Positions 1-13,537 are shown, counted from the first letter of the stretch. The stretch is 64,000 nt of DNA from Varroa destructor (GCF_002443255.2 NW_019211454.1:16418243-16482242), one strand, 5' to 3'. The notes: a model not told the origin generated them from the sequence alone. Numbers and translations are program-made.

Positions 1-24
1 CAGTAGTCGAAAATGTATAGACTA

Positions 25-600
25 TTAAAAGAAGATTACTAAACTAGGTATGCGTCGTTTTGGTTGGCAACTTTGATGCTCTAATCTCATCACTGTAGAA
101 GTTTCTGGACTAGATTTGTCACAAATGATTTCTCTATTTTTACCATTATCAAGGGAGTCATGCGAAATTCGGAATAACCGGTAGTTTGATGGCGCAAGAT
201 TCGGGATATACGAAAATTCCCATTGAAGTTCCGTCAATTTGGTCGGCTAGCTGAAGAGGCATGTCGTCTGGTATTGTCATAGTACGAGATGACACTTCGT
301 CTGCTTTTTAGTTAATCGATTTTTTAGCAGAAGTTCGGATCAAGCATTTCATCAAGCATTCACGAATCAATAACGGACGGTTAACATGACAACAACGGAC
401 GGTGCGATAAACATTAACGTCAGGATAGGTGTTTTGCCACATATTTAAGCATATTGTCTTTTTTTTTGTACATTTGACCACCTATAGTTAGCCGCCTTTA
501 AGATGGTTCGATTACATTGTTTCTGTTTAGTCTCGCAGATGGAAACACAATTGTTCCATATCAGTTCGCGGGACATCCGAACGTCGAATCTCTTCTTAGT
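25..600 (-). pseudogene. Decayed mariner-family transposase (C-terminal two thirds)
   Basis: Read on the minus strand from high to low coordinates, several mariner transposase blocks appear in order. At about 597-562, KKRFDVRMSREL matches the KLDVWVPHEL region. An ICE...ILK block follows from 540, and a W-N-V-KKR block from 480 resembles EKW-x-NVKRKRSW. DNTRRHAS at 278-255 matches the DNARPH motif, and IPNLAPSNYRLFRI at 210-166 matches SPDLAPSDYHLF. The blocks lie in at least two reading frames with in-frame stops, so the gene is dead. The Asp of the DNARPH motif is kept, but the third catalytic Asp (in SDY) is Asn. The N-terminal helix-turn-helix region is not recognisable above position 600. 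In a live element this enzyme cuts and pastes the transposon at TA sites. The family call is firm; the subfamily is not. Confidence 0.88.
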
Positions 601-1128
601 GAGCTTTCTACAAATAATAGTTTAAAACTATTTTGGGTTAGCACGATTTTGGTCGGTTTTGCTGAAAAATTTCATATTTCACTTTTTTCATAACTGGTCC
701 ATTTGATACACTCTGGGCTCATAAGAGCCCAAACAGCATTTGTGCCTTTATCGAGACAACTATAATGAACCTTTAGAAATTTTTACTCACGTTCAGGACG
801 CTCTAGAGGTCTAAATAGAAACACCCTGACAATTTTAGCTTTCAAATAATATTCCGATGGGATTCACATGATCTAAAATAGGGGATTTTAAAGCAACTTA
901 GATAGACAAATGATCAATACCTTTTTTGATAACTTAATACTTCGTACCCTTCAGCGGCCTCAAAGTCAGTTGACATTCTTCTGCCCGACACTGTCGACGC
1001 TATCCTGCAATCGACATTTCATGTTGCTTGTTTTTCCGTGAGCTGAATTCAGTTATCGTGGCCGACAGCTTTTATCCGGCAGTTTATCCACCCAAAACTA
1101 TAGAAAATCGCCGCGGCAGCTGAGACTG
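601..1128. other. No supported gene; possible degraded 5' part of the mariner element
   Basis: This is where the N-terminal part and 5' terminal repeat of the mariner remnant should lie. I could not identify either. Stops occur in every frame and nothing else is recognisable. Confidence 0.5.
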
Positions 1129-1668
1129 TTGCGTTCTTTTTGTCAGGCCGCAGACGTGTTCCCTCTAGGCAGCTGTCTGGATCCTACTCAGCAAACCATC
1201 CAGCACCCTCTTGCCTTTGTCCTCGTTGCAAGGCCGAAGACGTACTGGTTAAGCGCGTCCGTAGCAGCAGGAACAAAAAAAAGAGCAGGTCTCCCCACGA
1301 AGGCCTCTCTACAGATGCCCTCTCCCGACGTCCTCGTATTGAACCCAGCCTTGTGCCAGCAGCAAAAACCCGGATCCAAACATGGGCTAGCTGCGCACGA
1401 GCTCTGAACGTGCATAGCCGATGTATGAGCTATGGGGGCAAAATTGAATTTGCGGAGGGGCCACATACGCCGGCAATGGCTGGTTGCTTCGACTCGTCCT
1501 GAATTGAGCCGAGTTTGTAGCGTTGCTCGAGGCAAAGGGGCTTTCGCAAAGATGCACTTCATGGTCCTTATGCGTCACAACGCTCGAACATGCTGCGATC
1601 GTCGGAGCATTCACGCCTCTGCTAGAGGAAGCGTTCTGCGCTACATACGATGCGCATTCAAAAAATAA
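1129..1668. other. GC-richer patch with overlapping open frames, no recognised product
   Basis: Compared with its flanks this stretch is richer in G and C and has few stops, so overlapping frames are open on both strands (plus 1140-1502, 120 codons; minus 1188-1562, 124 codons). None resembles a protein I know. The plus frames do not begin with ATG and none has convincing splice sites. Simultaneous openness in several frames is what raised GC produces, so it is weak evidence for coding. It could be an exon, a decayed gene or a CpG-rich regulatory patch. Confidence 0.15.
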
Positions 1669-2432
1669 AGCTACGTTAATATCAAATACTCAGCTCAGTC
1701 GATAAACCTAGAGCATGTTTTAAGTGTTGAACTTAAAGCGCACATGGACAAAATGGACTGCGTACACGTCACATGAAACCACGGTTCTGTGTGACTATTA
1801 TCATTGAACAGAAACTCAATTCGACTAGTATTAAGTTGTACTTTTGCGCTTCTCGCAAACTCTGCTGCCTTTCCGCAGGTCTAGTACACAGTTGCCGAAG
1901 TCTGCCCGTAGGGAAAGAGTATTTGACGCTACACTTTCCGGCTAATGTTACGACTACTATGTAGCTTATACCGTTACTATTAGTAGCATTGTCTCACGCT
2001 TTCCCACTACGTGTCTGTACATGATCGTAAGTTTGTATACAGCGTCGCTGCAATCCAGCCTGGTCATGCACCCACACGCTGTCCCGTCTGGCTGCGCTCG
2101 GTGGGTTTCCAACAGCCGGCGAGTGGTAAACGTGACGAATACAAAACATCGACCCCGAGTGATGCCGTAGTACCGACTTATCGGCGACAAGCTCTGGGAA
2201 ATAAAAAGTTTGTCCTCCGTTCGAGCGGGGCGACCAGCACGTTATTTTGCCGCCGTCAGCGTTAGTGCCAGAAGCAACTGCAATCGCAACTTTGCTATTT
2301 TCCGCTTCCTCTGATTTCGGCCTCCGAGGGGCCAAAGATAGTATTTACAAGAAATAACGGACGGTCTGGTCGGGACATTCTAGAATGGTTCATTTCGGTT
2401 TTTCCACCTTTTACCAGCTTGATCCCAAATAC
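1669..2432. other. No supported gene
   Basis: Overlapping open frames around 1966-2335 on both strands lack recognisable motifs, and the 114-codon minus frame opens with TTG rather than ATG. A third copy of the 10-mer AACGGACGGT found twice at 372-403 occurs at 2356-2365. Confidence 0.45.
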
Positions 2433-2461
2433 GGGAGGAGGGGGGAGGGGGGGGAGGGGGG
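2433..2461 (+). repeat. G-rich homopurine tract, quadruplex-capable
   Basis: An unbroken run of G and A contains G tracts of 3, 2, 6, 8 and 6 separated mostly by a single A. Four tracts of three or more G with short loops satisfy the usual G-quadruplex pattern on the plus strand. The pure purine character would also allow a triplex. No gene lies nearby to give it a role. Confidence 0.8.
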
Positions 2462-3274
2462 TCTACAGGTAAAAACATCTCGCTAAGGGCTCCTCACAAA
2501 ATATCTCTGTGATAACGTTGCTTGTGTTATTGGAACTTAGCGCTGTGGAAAGTTGGGTTTGAGAAATGTCCGAAAAAGGGAAACTTAAAGCGGCGGCAAT
2601 ATAGATATGAAAAGCATAGTCAGTCGACACGGCCAAAAACCACGGGCTAGGAACAAAATCAGTCGTCATGTAGAAGGGAGAACATGAAATTGCAAGTATT
2701 CATATATGTGTATTTAGGATATCACACAGGACGCACTGCCATTGGACGTGTTAGCGTTTGTTCGTTCAGGCGGTCTCTGTACAGCCGGGCACATCTATGT
2801 ATTAAAATGTCGTAATTATAGTATATGGGTAGATTTATTAAAACCAGTGTTTTTAATTTCAATTCGACCTTTACGAGACACGCACCGGACGAGCACTGAT
2901 TTAGCAAATAGAACATAACTCACTTCTTGGCAAAATAAGACATATCTAATGAATGAGTGTCCAAGTACAGGATGGGTTTTGTATTTCTATGTGGGTTCAT
3001 TACTTAGTGTTATATCGATGGGAATGACTGTCAGATTATCTTAAAATACTAAAGCAGAACATGTTTTCATTCTTTATTTAGCATGAGATGTCTATTTTTG
3101 TCCATCGACATTCTTACCATTACGTTTGATGTTGGTAATCACGTTTATCCCGACAAGCATTTCCACCTGCTGTGTAAGAATCTAGTACAAAAGTTATAGT
3201 GGCGGAGAAGTTATATGGCTGCTAAAGTTAGAAACTATACGGCCTACGGCTTCTTCTGTACCGAACCATGCACC

Positions 3275-3330
3275 GTAGTATACCAGTATATCAAATACCA
3301 GGCATCGTAGCAGTACCAGGATATCAAATA
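3275..3330. repeat. Imperfect tandem duplication, unit ~24 bp
   Basis: The sequence GTAGTATACCAG-TATATCAAATA is followed within ten bases by GTAGCAGTACCAGGATATCAAATA. The copies differ at a few positions, so the duplication is not recent. Confidence 0.6.
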
Positions 3331-6300
3331 TGTGCGTAATCACCTATCTATTAGCAGTGCGATCTTGGATCATTGCTACTTGCGTCCAAAGCCAGCTCAT
3401 CGTTCAAAAAATCGTTCACCACCCAAATGTAGCCTCTATACGGCCATACGACGAACCTACTGCGTGGGGTCCGCGTTATTCTGTACTCTATGTGACGCTA
3501 AAGTGGTGGTTTTCGAAAATCGTTTTTAGAGCAAATTCCAATTGACATTACACAGTGGATAGTGCCGGTCGGGGTTTCCTACGGGCTTGAACTCATAAGC
3601 TGCACTATGCTAATATGGGTTACTATCTGAAACGTTTAAATAGAACACCTAGACAGATTAGTATACAGCTTTTCATTTGAAATATGAAGTCAAATACATA
3701 TACACGTGCTCTATTACCACCTGTCGTATAATTACAGTTTGACATATCTTTATTCAGAAGCATAAATATATACACAGAGAAGTCTGTCAACGAAAAGCGT
3801 TTCCGTATTCGATTTGCGGGTGTTGACACTCTGCAGCGGGAACTTGGCGTCGCTGCCATCCGAATCGCAGAAATCTGCTTAATGGTCGGTCAAAACAAAT
3901 GAGCGAGCATATCCATCATTGAAGAAGAGTAATTCGTCTGCTTGTTCGCCCGCCGTCTGCTTTTCATCCGCGACCACTTTCAGATACTCAGCCTTGATGG
4001 CAACAAAAATTTCCGGCGAGTGATTTCGTTTCTACATAGTTACTATGTTTACTAGTTGACATTCGTATTGACCAGGCGTCCCGTATCGTGACGCGGCGTG
4101 AAGTTGCTGCCGGGATGATATTGCAGCTAAGATTCGAAATGGGATTGCGGGCAAATCGTATGTTGTGTACCTATCCGTGTGTTTTTAACTGTTTGTCAGG
4201 TAAATTGGGTTGATCCACAAGCAATGATTTGATGAGCAGGTTAATTGTCTTCTCCTAAATAGACTGTAATGTACCGATTGGATCAGCAGGTATAGTTGTT
4301 CCTTGATATATGTCGCAATGAGGGAACGGATCAGCCGATGCATAGCGTTACAACTTTCTGACAAAACTTAGCTAATCGCTTACTGTATCCAGATGAACAC
4401 ACAAAGGATTAACTTAGCCATTGAACGACTAACGGCCATCTAGTTATAAACCAGCCTGTTACAAGCGAGTTTAAAAATGCAACGATATTACAGACCTATT
4501 GGAACCTGTATTGAACCGAGTGTCACAAACATGTACCTACTGCCACCCGTAGGCAAAATAGGATTCTACCATGCTATTATGACCGATCCTTTGTTGGCAT
4601 ATTACTATATTGTATTTATGCTGCGTCGATACAGTTTGCAATTGTAGATTGTCTGGTTATAAAGGCCAGGTCTCGTAAGGCGACCTTGTGCTGAATGATC
4701 ACACTATATTACGTAACCGTGCACAGACAACTGTTACGGCGGAAATATGAAATAGAACCAAACAGAGGTCAGACTAGGGCCAACCGGTGGAGCAATCGAA
4801 CGGGAAGTTGATGTAGTTACACGTAAGAATTCTAATGCAGCATTCACCCATGTTGGGGATCAACATCCATAATTCGTTCGCCGTTTGGGACCAGCAACAG
4901 CGTGCTACTACGGCGTCATCTATCGACGAATCCAGTGCCGGAAGCGGGCTCAGATAGTCCTGCGGAAATGACCACGTCAAGCCAGCCGTCCGACCGGCCG
5001 TCAGCCCGTTCAAGTCACCGAGGAACTCTACAAAGGAGAGAGGAGAAGAGACGATAGTCAAAAGAGGCTTAGTCAAAATATCAGTCTCATGAGACTATCA
5101 ATGAAGAAATCTAAAAGGAAACTGGGGAGTTCTTTTCTGGGGTAAACCGGGCCTAGCGAAGCAAAAGTAGAAAAGGAAAGATCTCGGCTCCCAGAGTATT
5201 CCTTCAAACATTTTTCCTCTCGTCCTTGTTAAGCCGGCGTCGCTCGCCAATACTGTAGTCCTCTAACGTGCGGAGAAAACGTCGTTAGCACCCTTAACGG
5301 AGGCAGATAGCCGCGCGTCTTTCGTCACCGACGAAGTATCTAGAAAACCAAACCTTCTAGGTCCACCAGGATGTAGTGGTCGAGTACAGCGGCACCATAG
5401 GAATGAAGGGACGGAGGCATGCTGAATAAATTTTTGAATAGATTATCAAATAAACCAGCCTCGACGACATGAAAGATTACCCTATGTAATGAGATCCCTA
5501 AAGCTGCCTCTCACGCTACTTATACTTGTTTCAGCCAATGAGCAAAATACTATCCAAGGTCTACGTACATCTCATGCACACATGTAGGCATTTCGATGAA
5601 GGTAAACCCCTTGGAAAAGAATCCGAACTATTAGATGGTGAAATGATTTGCAATGGGTTCCGGTACCACGATGGGAACACAAACGATCTCAAACTCTGAA
5701 TGGGTATACAATGGCGCTGGTGGTTCTTACAGGCAAAAATTGTATCTGCTATGAAATAATGGTAGCTTGGCTGCAGCGGTGGCGGCCGTTGTCCTGTACT
5801 TGAAGACGGTCCTCTGCTGGTGATGGCGGATGGACGTTACCGCAAACTATGAGCTGAAAAACACTAATCGAACTGATAGTGTCCTGCAAACGAAATACGT
5901 TCTTTTATCTGACCTAGGTATATAGCTAGAAACTATTTCGTTGTTTATTGGTGTGTCATTAGTGCTGGCTATTGTCTGATTATAGTTAAACAGAGGCCAA
6001 ATTTAAATCAATTAAATGTGTTACTCATTTTACGTAGGTTTCTAATAGACGATATTGCCAAATATACACATGTCCTAAAAGAAAGCTTTGTCCGATGGCG
6101 CTAAAGAATAGCACGCTGGTGCTTTCACTGTCATAGGAAAATCGTGTTCTAACGTAAGATAGAAATTACTTATTTAGGCACGCCTTTCACACGAAAGTTA
6201 TGTACGTCATGTATGCATTTAAGCACGCCATGCTTGCCGCATAAGCCATTTTCACTGGTTCTGAGATTACGTAAATATGGCCCATTCAGGACTAAATCGC

Positions 6301-6612
6301 CTTTTAACAACGTTAATGAAGGCGTGTTTGAACAAATACGATAATCACAAGCTATATTTAACTACCTCAGATTTTACGTCCACATGGCCAAGTCTCCTCA
6401 ATCGCGTTTTCACGGGTGAACAGGGTTGATCAAACGATACGTATCTACTAGACTGATAATAAAGTACAATCTAGCACATTAAAATATCTTGGCTTTGTCA
6501 AAGACACGTTGTTACGGACGAGTTTCCATTATGCCCTGGCTTTACTCAATACCCAAGCCCGTCGTATGCCTCGGGGTTCAAGTAGGATTAGATGAGATCA
6601 CGAAACAACATA

Positions 6613-6648
6613 TGCTACATAATGGCCTATTGCTACATAATGGCTTAT
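6613..6648. repeat. Two-copy tandem duplication, 18-bp period
   Basis: TGCTACATAATGGCCTA is repeated immediately with one C-to-T change. It lies inside an open frame (6489-6746 plus) and shows there as a repeated LHNGLL. The frame itself is unrecognised and starts with TTG. Confidence 0.7.
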
Positions 6649-8842
6649 TATTACGTGAGACAATTAGATTTATCATCATGTCGGTACACAGATATAAACA
6701 GCAACAAAGATCTAGATTGCCCATAAACCGAAAGCCGAAACAATAATCGAAGGGCTGTCGAAATATCTACAAGAGGCAATAAGCGCCTCAGATGTGCGAT
6801 TAGTCTAGTGGTGAACTTCGGAACAGCTAGCACTGAAACCTTTGGATAACTTCGAAGTTAATGATGATTTATTGCGGAACCACTTATAATGAATAGAATG
6901 AAAAAAAATATTGATTTTTTAGGCGAGTATAACTACCCGGTAGTGTGGTGTGATTGATACCTACGTGCACGATCATTACTTCTAAATAAGCTAGAGAACT
7001 TTTAGTTAGTGAGACATAGCCTAAAAGTTTGTTAAAATAGCTTAAAACTAATGGATATATCATAACTCATGGAAGTTACCATTATAAATAACTGGGAGAA
7101 TATAACAACGGATGAAATTGTGCGTAAAAAGTACGCAGATGTAACGTATCAGAAAAGCGGCCGTATGAGAAACAATATTATATCATACAGTGTTTTGTAT
7201 TATTATTTTAAGCTAAGTCAAATTTTCGCTGGGTTTTTGTCTTATAGCGGATTGATCAACTTGAGTCTTTCATCATCTCACAACTTCGCTGAATGTTTTT
7301 CGCTCCTAACTTATGTTTTCGCGGCTACTTTTCTAACTATGAAGATGAAGCTGGCTGTGCGTGAAGGCCCATGATGTGTCTTGCTCTTCGTTTACTCAAC
7401 GGCTACTAATGAAAATGTTTTTTAATTCGATCCTTGTAGTTTGACGGGGCGATCAAATGTACGACAGTGCTATCAGTTTTCATTAGACACATGACTAATG
7501 CACAATCTAGTTAGTATATTAGATTGAGTGAAATATTTCCATTGGAACCGACAGCTGATGCTAGCGTTGGATCCCCTGATCGTACCTGTTTTGGACGCTC
7601 GAACGAACCTGTGTGGTCCGTTGTTTTGACTCAGTTGTTATCGTTCGAAGTAGTGATTCGGTCCGTTGAGTTATGGGATTCAAAATAAGCGCATTCGATA
7701 TTATTCCTCTTCACTGTTTTCGTGCTGGGGAGAGTGCAGATGAAATAAAGAGAAGAAAAAAACAGCTTGCGAAGTCGAGGTACAGTGAACCTGTACTCAG
7801 TGACCTAAATGCCGTGCAGTCGATCCGAGAGCTTCTTGTCTAGAGAAGAGCGGCCCAGACGGTTCGGGTCCCATGAAAGAACTACAGAATACCGTTACGC
7901 TAATTAACTCTTCCGTTTGAGCCTAGAAGAAGAGCCTTAACTGTTAAGTTAAGAAGGCCTTGAACTGGCAAAGGGTGACGCAAAGTGATACTGTTTGTGA
8001 AATGAAGAACGCTATCCCGCATACTCCTTAGATGATCCAGCAAACGCTATCTCCAATGGGAAACCCTACCGTACCTGGCGTGAAGCTCGAAGCATCGTTC
8101 CACCTGATTATCACTTGTTTGGGTCAATGCAGCATAGCTAAGAAGGCAAACACTTCAAAACAGAGAGTCAACTTTGCAAATGGGTCGACCAATGTATCGC
8201 ATCCAAGGATAAACCTTTTTAGTTTGCAAGATACATCGGCTGCCAAAAAGATGGCGAGAATCGTAGGAAGCGGAATACACAAGCCTAAGGTGTAGCCACT
8301 TATTAGAATGTTACAATCATTTAAAACAGCTAAGAAACAACGAGAACTTCTTACTCAACTTAATAAATCTAAGATATACTCCATGATATCAGTGTGCGCT
8401 GGCCTCATCCTACTAGGGATGTATTTTTTCTGATGTTTTATGCTTCATACAGATTGTGCAGTGCGTTATGTTCCTATACCACTATCATTAAATGTAGTGC
8501 TAAAAAATGGTTAATTTCTTCCTCACAACATAATTTGCCTTTCATAATATACTATTGCGAGGATACATCTGATATTTGTTGGCAAAAACCGTGCAGAAAA
8601 GAAGCTTATACCTACCTGTTTTCAAGGAAAAATCGATTCAACAATCCAGCAAGATCTCCTAACCTTCACATGGAACCATGCGAATAAGACAAGTTCCATT
8701 GTAGTGGGTACAACCGACCGATTTTGGTAACTGGGTGTATTTTTTCAAATTCTATTTAGTGTGAAACCCACATGATATTACCTCTAATTACACTAATTTC
8801 CCTGCCGTGTTAACTTGGATCCCGAATAAGGCGTGTAAATAG

Positions 8843-8930
8843 GTTATTATGAATTAAGAACATGAATAAACATAATTATTATGAATTATAGATAATTCAA
8901 TAATTAACAGGTCATTAATTCATTAATTAG
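8843..8930. repeat. AT-rich segment with repeated TTATTATGAATTA and CATTAATT
   Basis: TTATTATGAATTA occurs at 8844-8856 and 8876-8888, followed by two adjacent CATTAATT units at 8913-8928. This is low-complexity AT sequence with internal duplication. No function can be assigned. Confidence 0.6.
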
Positions 8931-11900
8931 GTCCAACGCTCGAATAGTTGCTATTTTGAGCAGATTTGATTATAACGACTTAGCAAAAATTACCTTAACG
9001 GAAGTACTCTCTCGCTCGATCTCTTCTAGGTCTACATAGCAGTCTACATAGAAGAAAAATAGGTAGTCACAACTGGCACCGAAGCGTACTACAGGGGGAT
9101 AAAAATGACTAGATAGGCTTTTTTATACCGTGCTCGATTGGGTACCAGATCGATGATCACTAGCGAAATGCTGACTGGACAAATTGTTCCAAAATGTCTG
9201 TTTGATGCAAGAAGACGAACCACACCTACAATAAAGTCGTGGCTAAATTAGAATTCGAACGGAGGTTACGGAAACCTACTCAGAAGGGTACATTGTAGAC
9301 CAAAGTGGCCCCTAATATTCAAGGACATCATCTCCTTAATTCGACTCTTGTAAAAGCATGTTTACCTATTTAACTTGGGCATACTCAAGGTCGTCTAGAT
9401 CAAATAGTGGTCCAAGGCCATACTGGACTAAGGTAGTACCGGACATAAAACTTGATACATTAACTTGAGTTCACTTTGTATGGTGCGTAACTACTACATA
9501 AGTTGCCATATTTCCACATGCCTATGAGTTACAAATACCTGAGAAGCCCACAGCATATATCTATGCTCAAATCTTTCATCTGTGATGAAGTAAAGCACGT
9601 TAGTGAAGATTTTCAACTTAACTAAAGCTAAGCCCGGTAGCGAAAAAAGAATTTAGACAAGCATGTTTTACAGTATAGCATAGCCACCGCCTTACGAGTT
9701 GTTCGTGAGGTGCTCTGTTGAGCTATCGGTGCTAATGGAACAAATTAATCATTAATATACTAATTGTATTTCGTCAAAGCAGATAAGGACATGAAGATAG
9801 GTATAGGAATAATTTCTACTCGGTCACAGGAGTTTGCTTTCTGACTAAATGAATTTCGAAATCCGCTAGTGAAAAGGAAAACAAAGTTGATTAACGTCGT
9901 AAGGTGCTGTATTATCAACAATCATTGCACTTCAAAAATAAAAACAATAACAGCATTTTGCATGTTTGTTATAGTTTGCATAAAACAAATGACCTATTAC
10001 CAACAAAATCCACTAAAGGACACCACTAGTCACTGTCATGATATAGGTTTTTACCGACATCCGGGTATAGCTTAAGTTAAGTCTATCAAATCGTTATCAG
10101 ACAAATCACTTTCTTTAGTTTGACTTGTTAAAAAGTTGACGGGAACGTAAAGTCCTCCAGTATGTACGCATCAAATAGGCGCTATCATCATGTGGGCACA
10201 ATGTAGAGCTTAGCCAACCTAGCACCAACACACTCGCCTGGCGCTACCTCCACTAAATTGGCCGATTCACTAATGGCTACTCGTCTGGTGAAAGGCCGCT
10301 CATATAACTGAGTTTGCTTTGGGCATTGATTTAGGCCAGGTGACTTTAAGATGGTGTCTGCTGATATTTGAAGTTCTTCTAGTGCAAACTAATTCTGGTT
10401 TAGGTCGAGGACCTTAAGGCACACGTTAGTCTTCTTACGAAAGCGCTTCAGTCAGAGCTCAAACAAGTAGAACTCTTCTACATAACAATTATCCTAATAT
10501 TAGCACCCTGTCGGCACAGTTGGGACCTTTAATCAATTTACCGTTACGAAAAGCAGGACGACTGTTTTGTTTTCAGATCCAGTTGGCGTAGGATTACAAC
10601 AGCCTATTGAAAGTACGCACCAGCTCTATTGTCTTGGCTTTGGTTTGACGCAGGACTTCTACTGTAGTTATACGTGTAATGAAAAACTCGAGCTAGCATA
10701 CGCCTGTATTTAGGAAATCGGCTACTGCAATAACTACCCTGTTTTTTTCTATCCCCATTGTAATATAGTTTGCTAGCGCTAGTTCCGAGTTTAGGCTGGT
10801 CATCGTAGGAAGCGTGTGGCGTTCAGTGTCCATCATAGGAGGTAATATTAACTATAGCAAAAGCTATTTCGTTAGCATCTTTACTCGCCCGGGGATCTTC
10901 CCTCATGCTATATTCAGAAAGGCAACTGCTGAAGTTTGCATCGTAAACACGAAAATCTTGGCTTTCAAATGCATAGGTTGGGTACAATGATGAATACCTA
11001 CAGTATTCATCAGTTAAAAAACAATTATCGAAAGTCGGGTCAACCAGTAGAATAGTATTCATCAACGAAGCAAAATGCATCGATCTTTACTGGTCGTATT
11101 GGAGAGCGAAAAGTTTTTAATTAAAGCTTCTTAACGGTTTGTATCTTCGATTCGTCACCATCTGTTCAAGCTCTTTGTCGTCTGTAAGTACGCCTTTGGG
11201 TGCAATTTTAACCTAGTAAATATGACGAAAAATAAAAAGTAAATTTAGGAATTATTTTCCCTAATGTTTAAAGGGTTGTTTGTTTTTTTTTTTCTGGAAA
11301 ACGTAATTTTCATCATATCATTTGTAAACAGATGTGTCCTATTTGATATCATCAGCCCATCCTGCCAATCCATTTTATTTGTCGTTTTCTGATCATAGTC
11401 ATTGCGGCGTAGAGGAGAATTCGCTGACGGTTAGGACGATGATACACAAAGCTTCCACGTTGAAGAATTTATTACGAGGTACTACACACGGGAGAGAGGC
11501 GAGCCGCCGATACTCGTGAGCTATTGCACTGCTCAGGCAGAAAAAAATAGGAAGCAAACTAGAACATTAAGGTAGAAGGAATGATAGCTGTACATGCCTG
11601 CGTCAGAGAGCTCATACGATAAATTTTCAAAAAATTTTGCAAATTTCCTTTTTAAGTGCCTGCGTAGCAATTGACTTTTTCTCGTGTCCGCTGCTATTCC
11701 TCCGTTTCGTGTTTTCTTCGACTCTTTTATACGAGGATCATAGTCATTACCCGCTTTTATGGATTCCAACCTACGTTCGGAGAGATACGTTCTGTTCTGT
11801 GCGGCATATGATCTCGCAATAACTTCTGCTTTTGCTCATTGCTATTTGTGCGAAGTTGTTTACGTTCTTTTTGCTACTGTTGAAGTTTTCGTCCGTTTCT

Positions 11901-13537
11901 CTCATAACCTTTGCCCTAATACCCTATTAGGATGCTTGGGGGCTTTTCGCTTTCAGGAAGGGTTGCCGTTTCAAATCCAGGTTTCCAAATCCTCTATTCT
12001 TCACTTAGTGAGTTTGTTGCCTCATCGAAAACGCCCGTTCATACAGCCCCTCGCTCAGTCTGGAGGGAGGTTATGTTATTCCGATCTCGTTGTTGGAAGA
12101 GAAAATTGCCCTTTAAAGTAAGAATCTCTTTCGTTTCATAACATATATCTAGCACAGCCGCGTGAAAAGTTTTGATTATGTTTATTAGTACGTTTCAAGA
12201 GTTGTGTACAGTTGATATGTTAACCAGTTGAATCAACAATGTTGTTGCCTCTGGGGGGAAGGCTTGGCCACTGCAAAAAGAAAGGCGGAAAGCGGGAGCG
12301 GAACTTTTGTTCGAGGCGCTTACGATAATATGTAGTAATCTATTACTGCTATTTTTTATTCTAGTACTAAATATTATAAAGAAAAATAACACACTCTTAC
12401 TGCTAATATTAAATGAGGTGTTGAACTTGTATGTTCAACTTGATTTTGTTTTTAGCATTATTAACTAGGATTTACGAGAACACTCAATCCCAGTGTCTGA
12501 TATGCTTATAAATGTGACGCACCGTAACAGAGAACAACGGATAACAAAATATCTTTAGTCATAATTCTATAAAAAAAAAAAAAGCAGTTACTTTATTAAG
12601 TAGCACTTGAGCGTTCAAAAAGCAACGCGCTCTTGCGAAGCACGTTTGTCGAAAATAATATAGCCCTGTTTATCCGCCATTTTAGGAACTATTTTTTTTA
12701 TTTAGCAGCAGGTAAAATCATGGTGGCTTTGTACGCTTTGAAAAAAACGTATAGCTAGTTGCGTGAATTTTTCAAGACACTTTAACCCACTGGACAACTT
12801 CAAAGGATAGTTTAGTTACGCTACGAATTAAATAACCAATACCGGTTCAATTTTTTTTTAATCTAAAATATTCTTTTTTAGTTCGAAGCCTAGCTTAGCT
12901 AAAAAATAATAACGTATGCCGTAAGAAAACCTGTAAAAAAACAACTGACGGGAAACTCAAATTGCCATGCCAAACACTTCAGTGTTCTATATAGGGAACA
13001 AAAAACACACAAGACGACAATGGGCCAGCTTTAACAATTCTGTTCGCCGAACTTTTTCTGCACATACTAATTCTGTTCGTGTAATCAACGGATAAGCCGT
13101 CCATTGACCCAGCAGTCCAGGTTCTGGACACAAGCCTCACCTTCCAGACTTTCTTTACAAACTCCAATTAAACCATTTTGTCCGAAGCAGCTATCGCTTC
13201 TAGCGACTACGCCCCAGTTGAGTACGTCTTTCAAAAGTTGCCGAAAAACAGGATAACGCTACTCAAACCTAAAAGAGGAGACGCCAGCTGAATGACGTGA
13301 TGCGCATCTCAACAGACCCACTCTCTATTCGGTTATATGAGAGGACAAGAATCCTAATAACAGATAGAGTCTCTCCCTTCCATTATGCTGTTAGTAAAAT
13401 AAATTCAACTCATTGTATCGTACATGCAGGTCTCTTAGCTGTTTGAGATCAATTGTCCTCGTTGTATATTAGCTGATGTCGTATTTCTAGCAAGTGAAAG
13501 AATACTGCATAGGCTCAGTCGTAGTCTGCTAGCCGCC
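8931..13537. other. Long stretch without a supported gene
   Basis: The best open frame is 11759-12121 plus (120 codons, starts at ATG, C/T-rich, cysteine- and leucine-rich product). It ends at AAA-GTAAGA, where the terminal TAA overlaps a splice-donor-like sequence. I do not recognise the product, and chance frames of this size are expected. The remainder is AT-rich, with A and T runs near 12570, 12670 and 12850 and no identifiable feature. Confidence 0.4.

Larger units (their letters stand above)
2462..8842. other. Long stretch without a supported gene
   Basis: Stops are frequent in all frames. The only ATG-started frame of note is 7069-7374 plus (101 codons, several hydrophobic stretches), which I do not recognise and which is within chance expectation. 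Two short imperfect tandem duplications are listed separately. I see no RNA gene, transposon end or splice-flanked exon that I can defend. Confidence 0.45.

Noticed and set aside
1140..1562. Overlapping 120-124 codon frames on both strands read as genes
   Set aside because: Raised GC opens all frames together; the plus frames lack ATG starts, and none shows motifs or splice-site support.
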